Source: Cyanobacteria bacterium UBA11370 (GTDB lineage Bacteria > Cyanobacteriota > Cyanobacteriia > Cyanobacteriales > Coleofasciculaceae). From it: DNA of 13,775 bases. The notes below the pieces were generated by a model that was not told the DNA's origin, ran no database searches, and worked only from the letters and a program-made list of their open reading frames with translations. The translations under genes and the position numbers were made by a program. Position 1 is the stretch's first letter; every line of letters begins with the position of its first letter. The stretch is from positions 14,452 through 28,226 of the forward strand of contig DNGI01000051.1 of assembly GCA_003486645.1 (NCBI GenBank). The letters run 5' to 3'. Of the stretch, positions 1-10,940 are shown one piece after another.

Positions 1-36
1 TGCCCCTGCATCTGCTCCTACGATGGAGATGAGTAA
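1..36 (+). CDS. Cyanobactin precursor peptide, 3' end only (PatE/TruE-like)
   Basis: Frame 1 reads CPCICSYDGDE followed by TAA at 34-36. The tail SYDGDE matches the (A/S)YDG-type C-terminal recognition sequence that cyanobactin macrocyclases cleave, and the residue just before it is Cys, as in patellamide, trunkamide and patellin cores. The visible part of the core is CPCIC. Its beginning, the leader and the protease site lie left of the window. Three Cys in five residues implies up to three thiazoline/thiazole positions, so a PatD-type heterocyclase is expected upstream. The position just ahead of the F and G genes fits the usual E-F-G order. Only 11 codons are visible, so the call depends on this motif plus context, but that context is strong. 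Confidence 0.8.
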   Translation, partial: CPCICSYDGDE

Positions 37-100
37 TCTAGCGTGCCTCAACAGCATGGCGTTTCATCGTCTTTGCCTTGAGACTACACTGAGCTAGATT
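35..100 (+). other. Stem-loop just after the precursor gene
   Basis: AATCTAGC (35-42) pairs perfectly with GCTAGATT (93-100), and inside it CTCAA (47-51) pairs with TTGAG (78-82). The outer arm begins within the precursor stop codon. There is no run of T after the structure, so it is not a standard intrinsic terminator. It could be a processing or stabilising structure at the 3' end of the precursor message. Function is inferred from position only. Confidence 0.45.
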
Positions 101-150
101 GCGAGATGGAGATGAGGTTAAAGATCGATAGACAGCAATCAGAATCTTTT

Positions 151-301
151 CTATAGCGGTTCTCGGTTGGGTGCAGTACATTTTTAACCTCTCTCCAAAC
201 CTCTCTCCTTTTAGGAGAGAGGCTTTGATTCTTACTCTCCTTCCTCGTAGGGGAGAGGTTAAGGGTTAGATCTGGATTGGACGAAACTGCAAACCGCTAT
301 G
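151..301. repeat. Palindromic MITE-like interspersed repeat
   Basis: The element is an imperfect palindrome of about 150 bp. ATAGCGGTT (153-161) pairs with AACCGCTAT (292-300), GCAGT (173-177) with ACTGC (286-290), TTAACCTCTC (184-193) with GAGAGGTTAA (253-262), and a perfect 9-bp hairpin CCTCTCTCC/GGAGAGAGG (200-208 and 214-222) lies inside. It encodes no protein. The nested inverted ends and lack of coding suggest a non-autonomous mobile or folded repeat, of a kind I associate with cyanobacterial intergenic DNA. It sits between the precursor gene and the first prenyltransferase gene and may affect read-through. Confidence 0.55.
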
Positions 302-466
302 GAGCTTGCGTTTTGAGATCTTCTTCATCTTTGTCACACTGATGTACTTTGTCTGTTACGTTAATCCTTGTTGAATCCCCCAAATAAATTCGTGGGGTTC
401 TATAAAAGTCTTCTGCCTTCTGCTTTCTTACTTCTGTCTTCTCAACTGTTACTTAGGAAAAAGACT

Positions 467-1420
467 ATGGCTCTGAGTTCTTCACTACAACAAATTAACT
501 TACGAGAGCGTCGTCTTCAGTTTATCCGAACTCATCTAGAGGCTTTTGATGTTGAGCCAACCTTCCCTATCCCTCTTTTTGAAGAGGCAGTTCTTGAGAT
601 AGAAGGTTCTTGTGGTATTGAATCTTCTTGCAAGGTTGAAGGTAGCCGACTGCTAGCAGGACGTTTTAATGTTTGTAATGATGTGGAAAAGACTTGGCCA
701 GAATTCCTAACCATTACGTTTAAATTCTTGGATAATATTGGGAATCAGCTAGGTGTACATCTTAATCGTGACTCGTTTGAGCAGTTTGCCGCAGCGCATA
801 TTGGCTCTCACAAAATTCACAGTAACACGATCGGGATTAACTTGGGTTCCAAACTTGAAGATTCCAGTGTGATGCTGTACCTCCATCTCGAAAGAGAGAC
901 AGATCCTGAAGAATTGGTAAGGACGGCAATCGCTCTCGATGGTGGTTACTACTCAGATGAATTAATACAGGTTTTGATTAGAGATACAATTTGTATCGGC
1001 TTTGAACTTTTCTTTGATGGTCGTAGTCATGTGGAGCTTTGTCCTGGTGCTTCAGCCCAGCCTGGAGCATTAGGAAACAGAGGAAATTATCTTATACCCT
1101 ACCTACAAAAGCACTTTTCATCAAAAGTAAATACTATTTTTATGGGATCACATGGACTTATGGCATCCTTCTCTAAAGCCTATTTCAAGCCCGTCTTATG
1201 GTTTTACTTCACAAACACCAAAGAGATATCAAAATATTTTTTATTTAACAGCTTAGGCGATAGGATACATGATTTCTGTCAACACCAAAGTTGCATCACG
1301 GATGTTGCTGTGGCTGTTACAGAGCCGGATTTGGAACACAGTCGATTAGAAAATTTTTGTTTCTACTACAATCAACGCGACGAATGTCAACCGTTTCCGG
1401 AGTGGATTATGCCGAGTTGA
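467..1420 (+). CDS. Cyanobactin prenyltransferase F1 (PatF/TruF/LynF family)
   Basis: This 317-residue protein matches the usual length of the cyanobactin F family, soluble ABBA-type enzymes that move a dimethylallyl group from DMAPP to Ser, Thr, Tyr or other side chains of the macrocycle. Family hallmarks run from end to end: RRLQFIRTHLEAFDVEPTFP near residues 15-34, SSCKVEGSRL near 53-62, GSKLEDSSVMLYLH in the middle, ELFFDGRSHVEL, FNSLGDRI, and SRLENFCFYYNQRDEC near the C-terminus. Glu52, just before SSCK, appears to match the Glu reported as active-site base in PagF. I chose ATG 467 because AGGAAA (455-460) lies six bases ahead and family homology begins right after it; an in-frame upstream start at 368 adds only low-quality sequence. 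A paralogue follows directly. The substrate residue cannot be told from sequence. Confidence 0.9.
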   Translation: MALSSSLQQINLRERRLQFIRTHLEAFDVEPTFPIPLFEEAVLEIEGSCGIESSCKVEGSRLLAGRFNVCNDVEKTWPEFLTITFKFLDNIGNQLGVHLNRDSFEQFAAAHIGSHKIHSNTIGINLGSKLEDSSVMLYLHLERETDPEELVRTAIALDGGYYSDELIQVLIRDTICIGFELFFDGRSHVELCPGASAQPGALGNRGNYLIPYLQKHFSSKVNTIFMGSHGLMASFSKAYFKPVLWFYFTNTKEISKYFLFNSLGDRIHDFCQHQSCITDVAVAVTEPDLEHSRLENFCFYYNQRDECQPFPEWIMPS

Positions 1421-1435
1421 ATCTGACCGAACCCT

Positions 1436-1457
1436 ACTGACACAAACCCGTGTCAGT
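1436..1457 (+). other. Intercistronic stem-loop between the two prenyltransferase genes
   Basis: ACTGACAC (1436-1443) and GTGTCAGT (1450-1457) form a perfect 8-bp stem with loop AAACCC, 15 bases after the F1 stop. No T-run follows, so it is more likely an mRNA processing or stability structure than a terminator. Its function is inferred only. Confidence 0.4.
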
Positions 1458-1476
1458 CTCTCCCGCATCCAGTACA

Positions 1477-1495
1477 TTGATTTTTCTTGAAAATG
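1477..1495 (+). repeat. 19-bp direct repeat, copy 1 (after F1)
   Basis: TTGATTTTTCTTGAAAATG here is repeated exactly at 2489-2507, just downstream of the second prenyltransferase gene. The two copies are 1012 bp apart, close to one gene unit, and are read here as a footprint of the tandem duplication. Confidence 0.7.
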
Positions 1496-1556
1496 GCTCT
1501 AATATTCCGCAATTTCCCTTGACTATCATCCTCAAAGAATCGCGTCCTGAAACTCT

Positions 1557-2474
1557 ATGCTTCAAAATATTCAAAATAATCGTTTCAAAGACCGCCGTCT
1601 TCAGTATATCCGAACTCATCAAGAGGCTTTTGATGTTGAGCCAACCTTCCCTCTCTCTCTTTTTGAAGAGTTAATTGTTGAGATAGAAAGTTCTTTATGT
1701 GTTACACCCTCTTGCAAAGTTGAAGGTAGCCGACTGCTAGGAGGGCGTTTTGAGGTTTGTCCATTTCAGAAAAAAAGTTGGCCCCAATTGCTAACTCATA
1801 CGTTCAAGTTCTTGGATAAAATCGAGAATCGGTTAGGTGTACGAATTAATCGTGATTCGTTTGAGCAGTTTGCAGGAGCATATATTGGCTCTGGCAAAAT
1901 TATGGATAACACGATTGGCGTTCACTTGGGTTCAAAGCTGGAAGATTCCAGCGTGATGATGTATATCCATTTTGACACGGAGCAAGATTGTGAAGAATTA
2001 GCAAGGACAGCGATCGCTCTTGATGGTGGTCACTACTCAGATGAATTAACACAGGTTCTGATTAGGGATATGACCGTCATCAGTTTTGAACTTTTCTTCG
2101 ATGGTCGTAGTCATATGGAGCTAGGCCCTGTTGCTCCAGCACGACCTGGAGAATTAGGAAACAGAGGAAAGTATCTGACCCCCTACATACAAAAATACTT
2201 CTCACAGAAAGTGAATTCCATTTTCAGGGAATCATATGCCCTCAAAATATCCTTCTCTAAAGCCTATGCAACGCCAGTTTTAGGGTTTTACTTCAAAAAC
2301 ATAAAAGACATACCAAAATATTTTAGGTTTAATAGCTTAGGTGATAGGATTTTCGGCTTTTATCAAAGTCAAAGCTGTATCCTATATAATGTTGTGGTTG
2401 TTACAGAGCCAGAGTTAGAAAACAGTCGATTAGAAAATTTTTATTTGTACTACATTCGATCTGAAGAATGTTAA
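1557..2474 (+). CDS. Cyanobactin prenyltransferase F2 (PatF/TruF family paralogue)
   Basis: This 305-residue protein is homologous along its full length to the gene just upstream, with the same blocks: RRLQYIRTHQEAFDVEPTFP, SCKVEGSRLLGGRF, GSKLEDSSVMMYIHF, ELFFDGRSHMELGP, FNSLGDRI and SRLENFYLYY. It lacks the C-terminal extension of F1 and ends in IRSEEC. At the position of F1 Glu52 it has Thr50-Pro51, so the acidic residue proposed as the base in PagF is missing here. The protein may therefore be a non-prenylating or differently acting partner, as has been suggested for PatF. ATG 1557 begins the homology; no good Shine-Dalgarno sequence is visible, so translation may depend on the upstream gene. 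A tandem F1/F2 pair is known from the tru cluster. Family call is firm, activity is open. Confidence 0.88.
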   Translation: MLQNIQNNRFKDRRLQYIRTHQEAFDVEPTFPLSLFEELIVEIESSLCVTPSCKVEGSRLLGGRFEVCPFQKKSWPQLLTHTFKFLDKIENRLGVRINRDSFEQFAGAYIGSGKIMDNTIGVHLGSKLEDSSVMMYIHFDTEQDCEELARTAIALDGGHYSDELTQVLIRDMTVISFELFFDGRSHMELGPVAPARPGELGNRGKYLTPYIQKYFSQKVNSIFRESYALKISFSKAYATPVLGFYFKNIKDIPKYFRFNSLGDRIFGFYQSQSCILYNVVVVTEPELENSRLENFYLYYIRSEEC

Positions 2475-2488
2475 CTGCATCTGGGATT

Positions 2489-2507
2489 TTGATTTTTCTT
2501 GAAAATG
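2489..2507 (+). repeat. 19-bp direct repeat, copy 2 (after F2)
   Basis: This is an exact copy of the sequence at 1477-1495. A shorter shared word, GCATC, precedes both copies. It supports duplication of a unit made of an F gene plus its 3' flank. Confidence 0.7.
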
Positions 2508-2569
2508 ACTGTGAATACGAGACCGAAACTTAGAATGGCCTGATGAGTCAAAACGGCTTTTCCCTTTCC

Positions 2570-6402
<3,833 letters not shown>

Positions 6403-6404
6403 AT

Positions 6405-7208
6405 ATGGGAATAGAATTTAACCATTTATATGTTACTCTCGACACAGAAACCCTAGAGTCAATCGCCAAATCAGAATTCATTAGCCGAGAATTCTGCACA
6501 ATCTCCAGAGATACCGTAAAAACTGATACAGAAAGTTGGACGGGAACTTATCTCAAGGGACAACATACCTGTCTTGAGCTTTTTCCTCCAGGAGGTGCTG
6601 ACGGGTTGAGGGAAGGTTTTTCCGGTATTGCTTTCAATAGTCAACAAGCAGGACAGATTGATATTGTCAAGGAAAAACTCAGCTCCTTATTAGGCTCCAA
6701 AGAAATACTTACTTATTTGCGAGTTCGTCAAACCGAAGATCGAAAAGTCCCCTGGTTTCATTATTTGTCCATCAACCCATTAGAGAGAGAAGCTTTTGCT
6801 TCGTGGTTGATGGAATTTCATCAGGATTATTTAGATTATAAAGACATCAAACTTACCAGTGCGGGTTACTTTAACCGTGCTGCTTATCTAAAAAACCTTG
6901 GTACTTCCGAAACTTCTTTATTTGACGACATATCAGAAGTTCATCTTGAATTGACTTTATCGGAACACGAGGAGCTAGCATTACTACTTCAAGCTTTTGG
7001 CTATGAGTCATCTTGCATAGGAGATATTACTACATATCATTCTGATTGTTTTATTGTACAAGTATGCCAGAAAGTTGCTCCCTGTTATCGAATTCGCCGG
7101 GTTGTTTGTACACTCAAGGATCAACCTGATCAGGAAAGAACTTTCACGTTCGGTAAAAATGCACAGTTAAAGGTGGGTAGTTCGTTGGCAATTTGGAAGT
7201 TTGGATAA
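6405..7208 (+). CDS. DUF5829-like protein, last gene of the cyanobactin cluster
   Basis: This 267-residue soluble protein has no signal peptide or membrane segment. Its N-terminal third (FNHLYVTLD, SEFISREFC, ESWTGTYLKGQHTCLELFPPGG) resembles DUF5829, a family of unknown function that may have a glyoxalase/VOC-like fold; this match is from memory. The region near 115-160 (PWFHYLSINP, WLMEFHQDYLDY) also looks conserved. It begins two bases after the macrocyclase stop, so the two are almost surely co-transcribed, and a role in tailoring, release or self-protection is possible but unproven. AGGA at 6386-6389 is too far from the start to be a good site, so coupled translation is likely. The gene is more AT-rich in look than the macrocyclase. 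Confidence 0.7.
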   Translation: MGIEFNHLYVTLDTETLESIAKSEFISREFCTISRDTVKTDTESWTGTYLKGQHTCLELFPPGGADGLREGFSGIAFNSQQAGQIDIVKEKLSSLLGSKEILTYLRVRQTEDRKVPWFHYLSINPLEREAFASWLMEFHQDYLDYKDIKLTSAGYFNRAAYLKNLGTSETSLFDDISEVHLELTLSEHEELALLLQAFGYESSCIGDITTYHSDCFIVQVCQKVAPCYRIRRVVCTLKDQPDQERTFTFGKNAQLKVGSSLAIWKFG

Positions 7209-7261
7209 TATCATGTCCGGGTAATCGCTTACGATAAAAGAAGTGAGTGTGATTCGGACTG

Positions 7262-7467
7262 ATGCCGAAACGAATTAGTGTAGCCACACATCTGAATCTT
7301 GAAGAGCTTTCAAAACAGGTCTAATGTTGTCTGATGTTGAACAAGCTCAATTGTGGCAAGCCTTACAGTCACCACCTCCCGATGGTGAGTTGTGGAATGG
7401 TCGTAAGGTAGCCGAGTCGATTAGCGGACTTACTTGTTTTCACTGGTGGCCTCAGACTGCCGCTTAA
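7262..7467 (+). pseudogene. Decayed IS630-type transposase N-terminal (helix-turn-helix) fragment
   Basis: Two short pieces in different frames together resemble the N-terminus of IS630-family transposases. The first (ATG 7262 to TAA 7324) reads MPKRISVATHLNLEELSKQV. The second (7324-7467) contains LSDVEQAQLWQALQSPPPDG followed by ELWNGRKVAE, then an unrelated end and stop. The recognition helices that normally join the two pieces are deleted, and the DDE catalytic domain is gone. It lies just after the last cyanobactin gene and suggests past insertion at the cluster edge. Confidence 0.65.
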
Positions 7468-7782
7468 CAGGAAGCGATCGCATCTTTAACTATACAATCA
7501 CGATACCACCGGACTTGATATCACTCTGACAGCAGAATTTAGAATTCACCGAGTCAGAAGTCAGGAGTAAAACAGGCTTTATCTCTAAAGTTCTGGTATT
7601 CCTGGTATTCCGTCCTCCTTGCCGCTGTTTATTATTCTTTACATAGTTATCTTTATTTACGCCTTTACAAAGCTGATCGCAGTCAGTTAAGACAGTTTAT
7701 GATTAGTAAGGTTGATGAGAAATATTTACAACAGTTTACATAGCTATTCAGTTTAAAAACCATACAGTTTAAAAGTCATCGG
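7468..7782. other. Non-coding region with short repeats before the HTH-ATPase gene
   Basis: I see no gene in these 315 bases. They hold a HIP1 octamer near 7474, a perfect 9-bp tandem repeat CTGGTATTC at 7593-7601 and 7602-7610, and the repeated CAGTTTA words listed separately. The right half is AT-rich and is likely to contain the promoter of the next gene, but no confident -35/-10 pair was picked. Confidence 0.5.
7692..7774 (+). repeat. Iterated CAGTTTA motifs upstream of the HTH-ATPase gene
   Basis: CAGTTTA occurs at 7693, 7732, 7749 and 7765. The last two extend to CAGTTTAAAA and are 16 bp apart, ending 8 bp before the start codon at 7783. Regularly spaced direct repeats this close to the start could be binding sites for a regulator, perhaps the helix-turn-helix domain of the downstream protein. 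That link is inference; AT-rich chance repetition is possible. Confidence 0.35.
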
Positions 7783-9249
7783 ATGATACCCAATCGGACT
7801 GAACCATCAAAAATGAGACGGCGGCGGGGAGTGATGTTGACTCCTGGGGGGCTAAGGCGGTTGCAAGCGGCAATTCAGGAGGTAGAAATTGCTGAAAATA
7901 ATGGCGATCGCTTGACCTTTGAACAACTCGGCGATCGCATGAATCTATCTACCAAAACATTGAGTCGATTGTGGTCTCTGAATGCAGGTGTGGATCAAAA
8001 GACTCTCAAGCTATGCTTCAGTGCCTTCAATTTGAAATTATCCCAAAACGATTACATCACGTTGAGTGAACCGGACGAGTCTGATGGATCTCAATCCTCT
8101 GCACTCAGACTCAACGACGAACTGAAGTACCAGTCTCGAACCTACTCCAGAGTACCGATTACTGAGAAACCACACCCCACACTCGATCTCAGTTTTCCCT
8201 ACCCGGATGGCCCTGTGCCTTTGGATTCCCCATTTTATATTGAACGTCCTCCTATCGAAGCCCTTGCCTGTCGAGAACTGACTCAACCGGGTGGTGTAAT
8301 TCGGATTCGCGCCCCCAAACAGATGGGAAAAAGTTCTCTGCTGCTACGATTATTACGCTATACAGAAAGGCAGGACTATTACACAGTCAGTGTAGATTGT
8401 AATCAGATTGATTCGAGCTGTTTAAGGGACTTAAATCGGTTTTTACGGGGATTTTGCTGGCGCGTTGCCACAGAGTTGGGATTTGAACCCGACTTAGATG
8501 ATTACTGGGATGAAGATATTGGCAGCAAATTGAGTTGCAGCTTCTACTTCAAGAACTACCTGTTAGAGGTGATCGATAACCCCGTTGTACTGGTATTGAA
8601 TGAAGTCGATCGCCTTTTTAAATATCCTCCATTGTCTCAGGACTTTTTTCCCCTGTTGCGATCCTGGTATGAGGAAGCGCGACGAGATGTTAATTTGCAA
8701 AAGTTACGGCTTGTGGTAGTTTATTCCACAGAGGAATATGCAGCTTTAGATATTAATGGCTCTCCCTTTAATATCGGTTTGCCCCTTCACCTGCCAGGGT
8801 TTACCCCATCCGAGGTGCAGGAATTAGCGAAACGACACGGTTTGAATTGGAGTTTGGGCAACGAAGTAACTGCACTAATGGAACTTGTGGGTGGACATCC
8901 TTTCCTGATTCGGCTTGCTCTTTATCATATTTGCACTCAACAACTCTCTCTCAATCAACTCTTACGGGAAGCGATCGCTAATGGTGGAGTTTTTAACAGT
9001 CATTTATCTCGCCAGTGGATCACGTTGCAAAAAAATCCTAATTTAGCAGAGGCAATGGCAACGGTTGTATCTACATCATCACGTGTTTCACTTGATCCAA
9101 TTCAAACCTACAAACTTGAAAGTCAGGGATTAATTCGCCATGAAGATGAACACATTAAACCTCAATGTGAACTCTACCGTGCTTACTTTAAGCAACAATT
9201 ATCTACGATTGTGGATAATCAAAGACAATTCAAAGATATCATTCGCTAA
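7783..9249 (+). CDS. HTH domain plus AAA-like (AAA_35/STAND) ATPase
   Basis: The 488-residue protein begins with a helix-turn-helix domain (about residues 18-92: LTPGGLRRLQAAI, LTFEQLGDRMNLSTKTLSRL, VDQKTLKLCFSAFNLKLSQNDY). This resembles the N-terminal HTH seen in vWA-MoxR-associated (VMAP) systems and many cyanobacterial STAND proteins. A P-loop ATPase follows: Walker A APKQMGKSS at 177-185 with Lys183, then VVLVLNEVDRLF at about 268-279, where Asn273 replaces the usual Walker B Asp. The GLPLHLPGFTPSEV and VGGHPFLIRLALYHI blocks are typical of AAA_35. It probably acts as a signalling or scaffold ATPase, possibly in a conflict or regulatory system; no effector domain is fused. A paralogous ATPase gene follows after 184 bp. 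Starts at 7813 or 7834 are possible alternatives. Its function is not known. Confidence 0.8.
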   Translation: MIPNRTEPSKMRRRRGVMLTPGGLRRLQAAIQEVEIAENNGDRLTFEQLGDRMNLSTKTLSRLWSLNAGVDQKTLKLCFSAFNLKLSQNDYITLSEPDESDGSQSSALRLNDELKYQSRTYSRVPITEKPHPTLDLSFPYPDGPVPLDSPFYIERPPIEALACRELTQPGGVIRIRAPKQMGKSSLLLRLLRYTERQDYYTVSVDCNQIDSSCLRDLNRFLRGFCWRVATELGFEPDLDDYWDEDIGSKLSCSFYFKNYLLEVIDNPVVLVLNEVDRLFKYPPLSQDFFPLLRSWYEEARRDVNLQKLRLVVVYSTEEYAALDINGSPFNIGLPLHLPGFTPSEVQELAKRHGLNWSLGNEVTALMELVGGHPFLIRLALYHICTQQLSLNQLLREAIANGGVFNSHLSRQWITLQKNPNLAEAMATVVSTSSRVSLDPIQTYKLESQGLIRHEDEHIKPQCELYRAYFKQQLSTIVDNQRQFKDIIR

Positions 9250-9433
9250 CCCAAGTTGGTTTCTATAAATTTGGACGTTAGTAGAACAGATAATTGCTAA
9301 ATTGGTATTGCAAATTAATCAAAAAGCAACAAAATTTTAAGACAGTTCAATAACCCATTGAAACAAGCCAAGGAGTGTTAATAACATTAGTCAAAACGAT
9401 CTGCTTTTGATTGCAATTTAAATAAAATTAAAC

Positions 9434-10627
9434 ATGAAATATCAAGTTGGTGGCAGTCTTCGTAGTGATGATCCGACCTACGTGATCCGTCAAGCTGACA
9501 ATCAGCTTTATAACGCGCTTAAAGCGGGGGAATTTTGCTATCTCTTGAATTCCCGACAGATGGGTAAATCTTCCCTGCTTCAGCGCACCTGCGATCGCTT
9601 ACAGTCAGAGGGATATGCTTGTGCTTATCTTAATGTCACACAGTTGGGCAGTCATAATACAACCCCATTGCAATGGTACAAAGGGTTCATTAGTGTTCTG
9701 TTTGATGGATTGAAACTATCCAACTCTATTAAACTCAAACAGTGGTGGGAGGAACAAAACGAACGTTCTCCCGTGCAACAACTCCATCAATTTGTGCAAG
9801 ATGTCGTATTGTCTTACATTCAAATAGAACGCATTTTTATCTTTATTGATGAAATTGATAGCCTACTCAGTTTAAGTTTTCCCGTTGATGATTTTTTTGA
9901 ATGGATTCGTTACTGCTATCAACAGCGCATTCAGAACTCAGATTTCAATCGATTAGGATTTGCCTTGTTTGGGGTTGCAACTCCCTCTAACCTGATCAGT
10001 GATCAACGCCGAACACCCTTCAATATTAGCACGGCGATTGAATTAGGAGGGTTTCAACTGCATGAAGTTACACCCTTACTTCAGGGGTTAGAATCCTGTA
10101 TCAATCAACCCGAAGCTGTATTGCGATCGCTGCTTTATTGGACGAATGGACAACCCTTTCTGACCCAAAAACTTTGTCAACTCGTCGTTCAAACTGCATC
10201 CTTAACACCCACTGGAAAAATCACGCTTCCATTGGGGAGGGTATCTTTTTGGGTTGAACAATTAGTGCGATCGTGCATTATTCACGACTGGGTATCTCAG
10301 GATGAACCTGAACACTTACGCACCCTTTGCGATCGGCTATTTTTTGATCAACAAAAAGCCGGACGACTATTACGAATTTATCAGCAGGTGTTACAACGAG
10401 AAGAAGGAGTAAAAATCAATAATTCTCCTGACGAAGCAGAACTGTTGCTATCCGGATTAGTTGAAAAACAGAATGGTTTTCTTCAAGTTAAAAATCCCAT
10501 CTATCAAACTATTTTTAATCGTGAATGGATAGCCAATCAATTAAATAATCTCTACCCTTACTCAAAAATTCGGACATACTCTTATTCCTCATTCCTGCTC
10601 CTGATCTTGGTGAATTTCACTGCATAA
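9434..10627 (+). CDS. AAA-like (AAA_35/STAND) ATPase, apparently truncated
   Basis: The protein opens with the block typical of cyanobacterial AAA-like/WD40 proteins: [20 protein letters not shown], then Walker [10 protein letters not shown] at residues 39-47 with Lys45, Walker [10 protein letters not shown] at 134-142, and the LGGFQLHEV and [16 protein letters not shown] blocks. The family-like sequence runs to [12 protein letters not shown] near residue 377. Relatives usually continue with a linker and WD40 repeats to several times this length. Here the last 20 residues are unrelated, hydrophobic and read through the 3' end of the convergent gene, overlapping it by 39 bp. I read it as a remnant or stand-alone ATPase module after deletion of the sensor part. 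ATG 9434 fits the family start; no clear Shine-Dalgarno is seen. Confidence 0.75.
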   Translation: MKYQVGGSLRSDDPTYVIRQADNQLYNALKAGEFCYLLNSRQMGKSSLLQRTCDRLQSEGYACAYLNVTQLGSHNTTPLQWYKGFISVLFDGLKLSNSIKLKQWWEEQNERSPVQQLHQFVQDVVLSYIQIERIFIFIDEIDSLLSLSFPVDDFFEWIRYCYQQRIQNSDFNRLGFALFGVATPSNLISDQRRTPFNISTAIELGGFQLHEVTPLLQGLESCINQPEAVLRSLLYWTNGQPFLTQKLCQLVVQTASLTPTGKITLPLGRVSFWVEQLVRSCIIHDWVSQDEPEHLRTLCDRLFFDQQKAGRLLRIYQQVLQREEGVKINNSPDEAELLLSGLVEKQNGFLQVKNPIYQTIFNREWIANQLNNLYPYSKIRTYSYSSFLLLILVNFTA

Positions 10628-10924
10628 TTCATAGAAACTTGTGGTTGGTGCTTTAGTAAACAAATGAGCCATTTCTTTCAAAATAGTTTCATAAACCTCA
10701 TTATGCTCATTAGCTTCCATATCTTCTCTGCTTTCCCAAAAAATAATAGCAATCCCTTTATCAGTTCCTGGTTCTCGCAGTAAATACGCTCCTTTAAAAC
10801 CGTGGCGGTAAGTTGATACAGCTTTTTCATACAGTTGTTGAGCTTCTTCAAACTTATTGGGTTTAAATTCCCCAATTGCAACATAAGCAAATTTATGCTT
10901 GAGAAAGTCTAGAAATTCTGTCAT
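10589..10924 (-). CDS. Antibiotic biosynthesis monooxygenase (ABM) domain-like protein
   Basis: This 111-residue protein has the size and pattern of the ABM/dimeric alpha-beta barrel family: [23 protein letters not shown], then [23 protein letters not shown], and a final amphipathic stretch [16 protein letters not shown]. Members act as small quinol or polyketide oxygenases, haem-degrading enzymes, or have unknown roles; no metal or haem ligand set identifies the substrate here. GAGGAA (complement at 10927-10932) lies shortly before the ATG and fixes the start. It lies downstream of the histidine kinase gene on the same strand, 133 bp away, and its 3' end overlaps the convergent ATPase gene. 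Confidence 0.75.
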   Translation of the reverse strand: MTEFLDFLKHKFAYVAIGEFKPNKFEEAQQLYEKAVSTYRHGFKGAYLLREPGTDKGIAIIFWESREDMEANEHNEVYETILKEMAHLFTKAPTTSFYELCSEIHQDQEQE

Positions 10925-10940
10925 AGTTCCTCGTTAAAGT

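Noticed and set aside
200..222. Perfect 9-bp hairpin as an intrinsic terminator
   Set aside because: The stem is not followed by a T-run, and the hairpin is the centre of a larger palindromic repeat.
368..466. N-terminal extension of the first prenyltransferase
   Set aside because: It lacks family similarity, and a good ribosome site sits directly before ATG 467.
7783..10627. A complete vWA-MoxR-type conflict system
   Set aside because: Only the HTH-type domain and two AAA-like ATPases are visible; no vWA, MoxR or effector gene is in the window.
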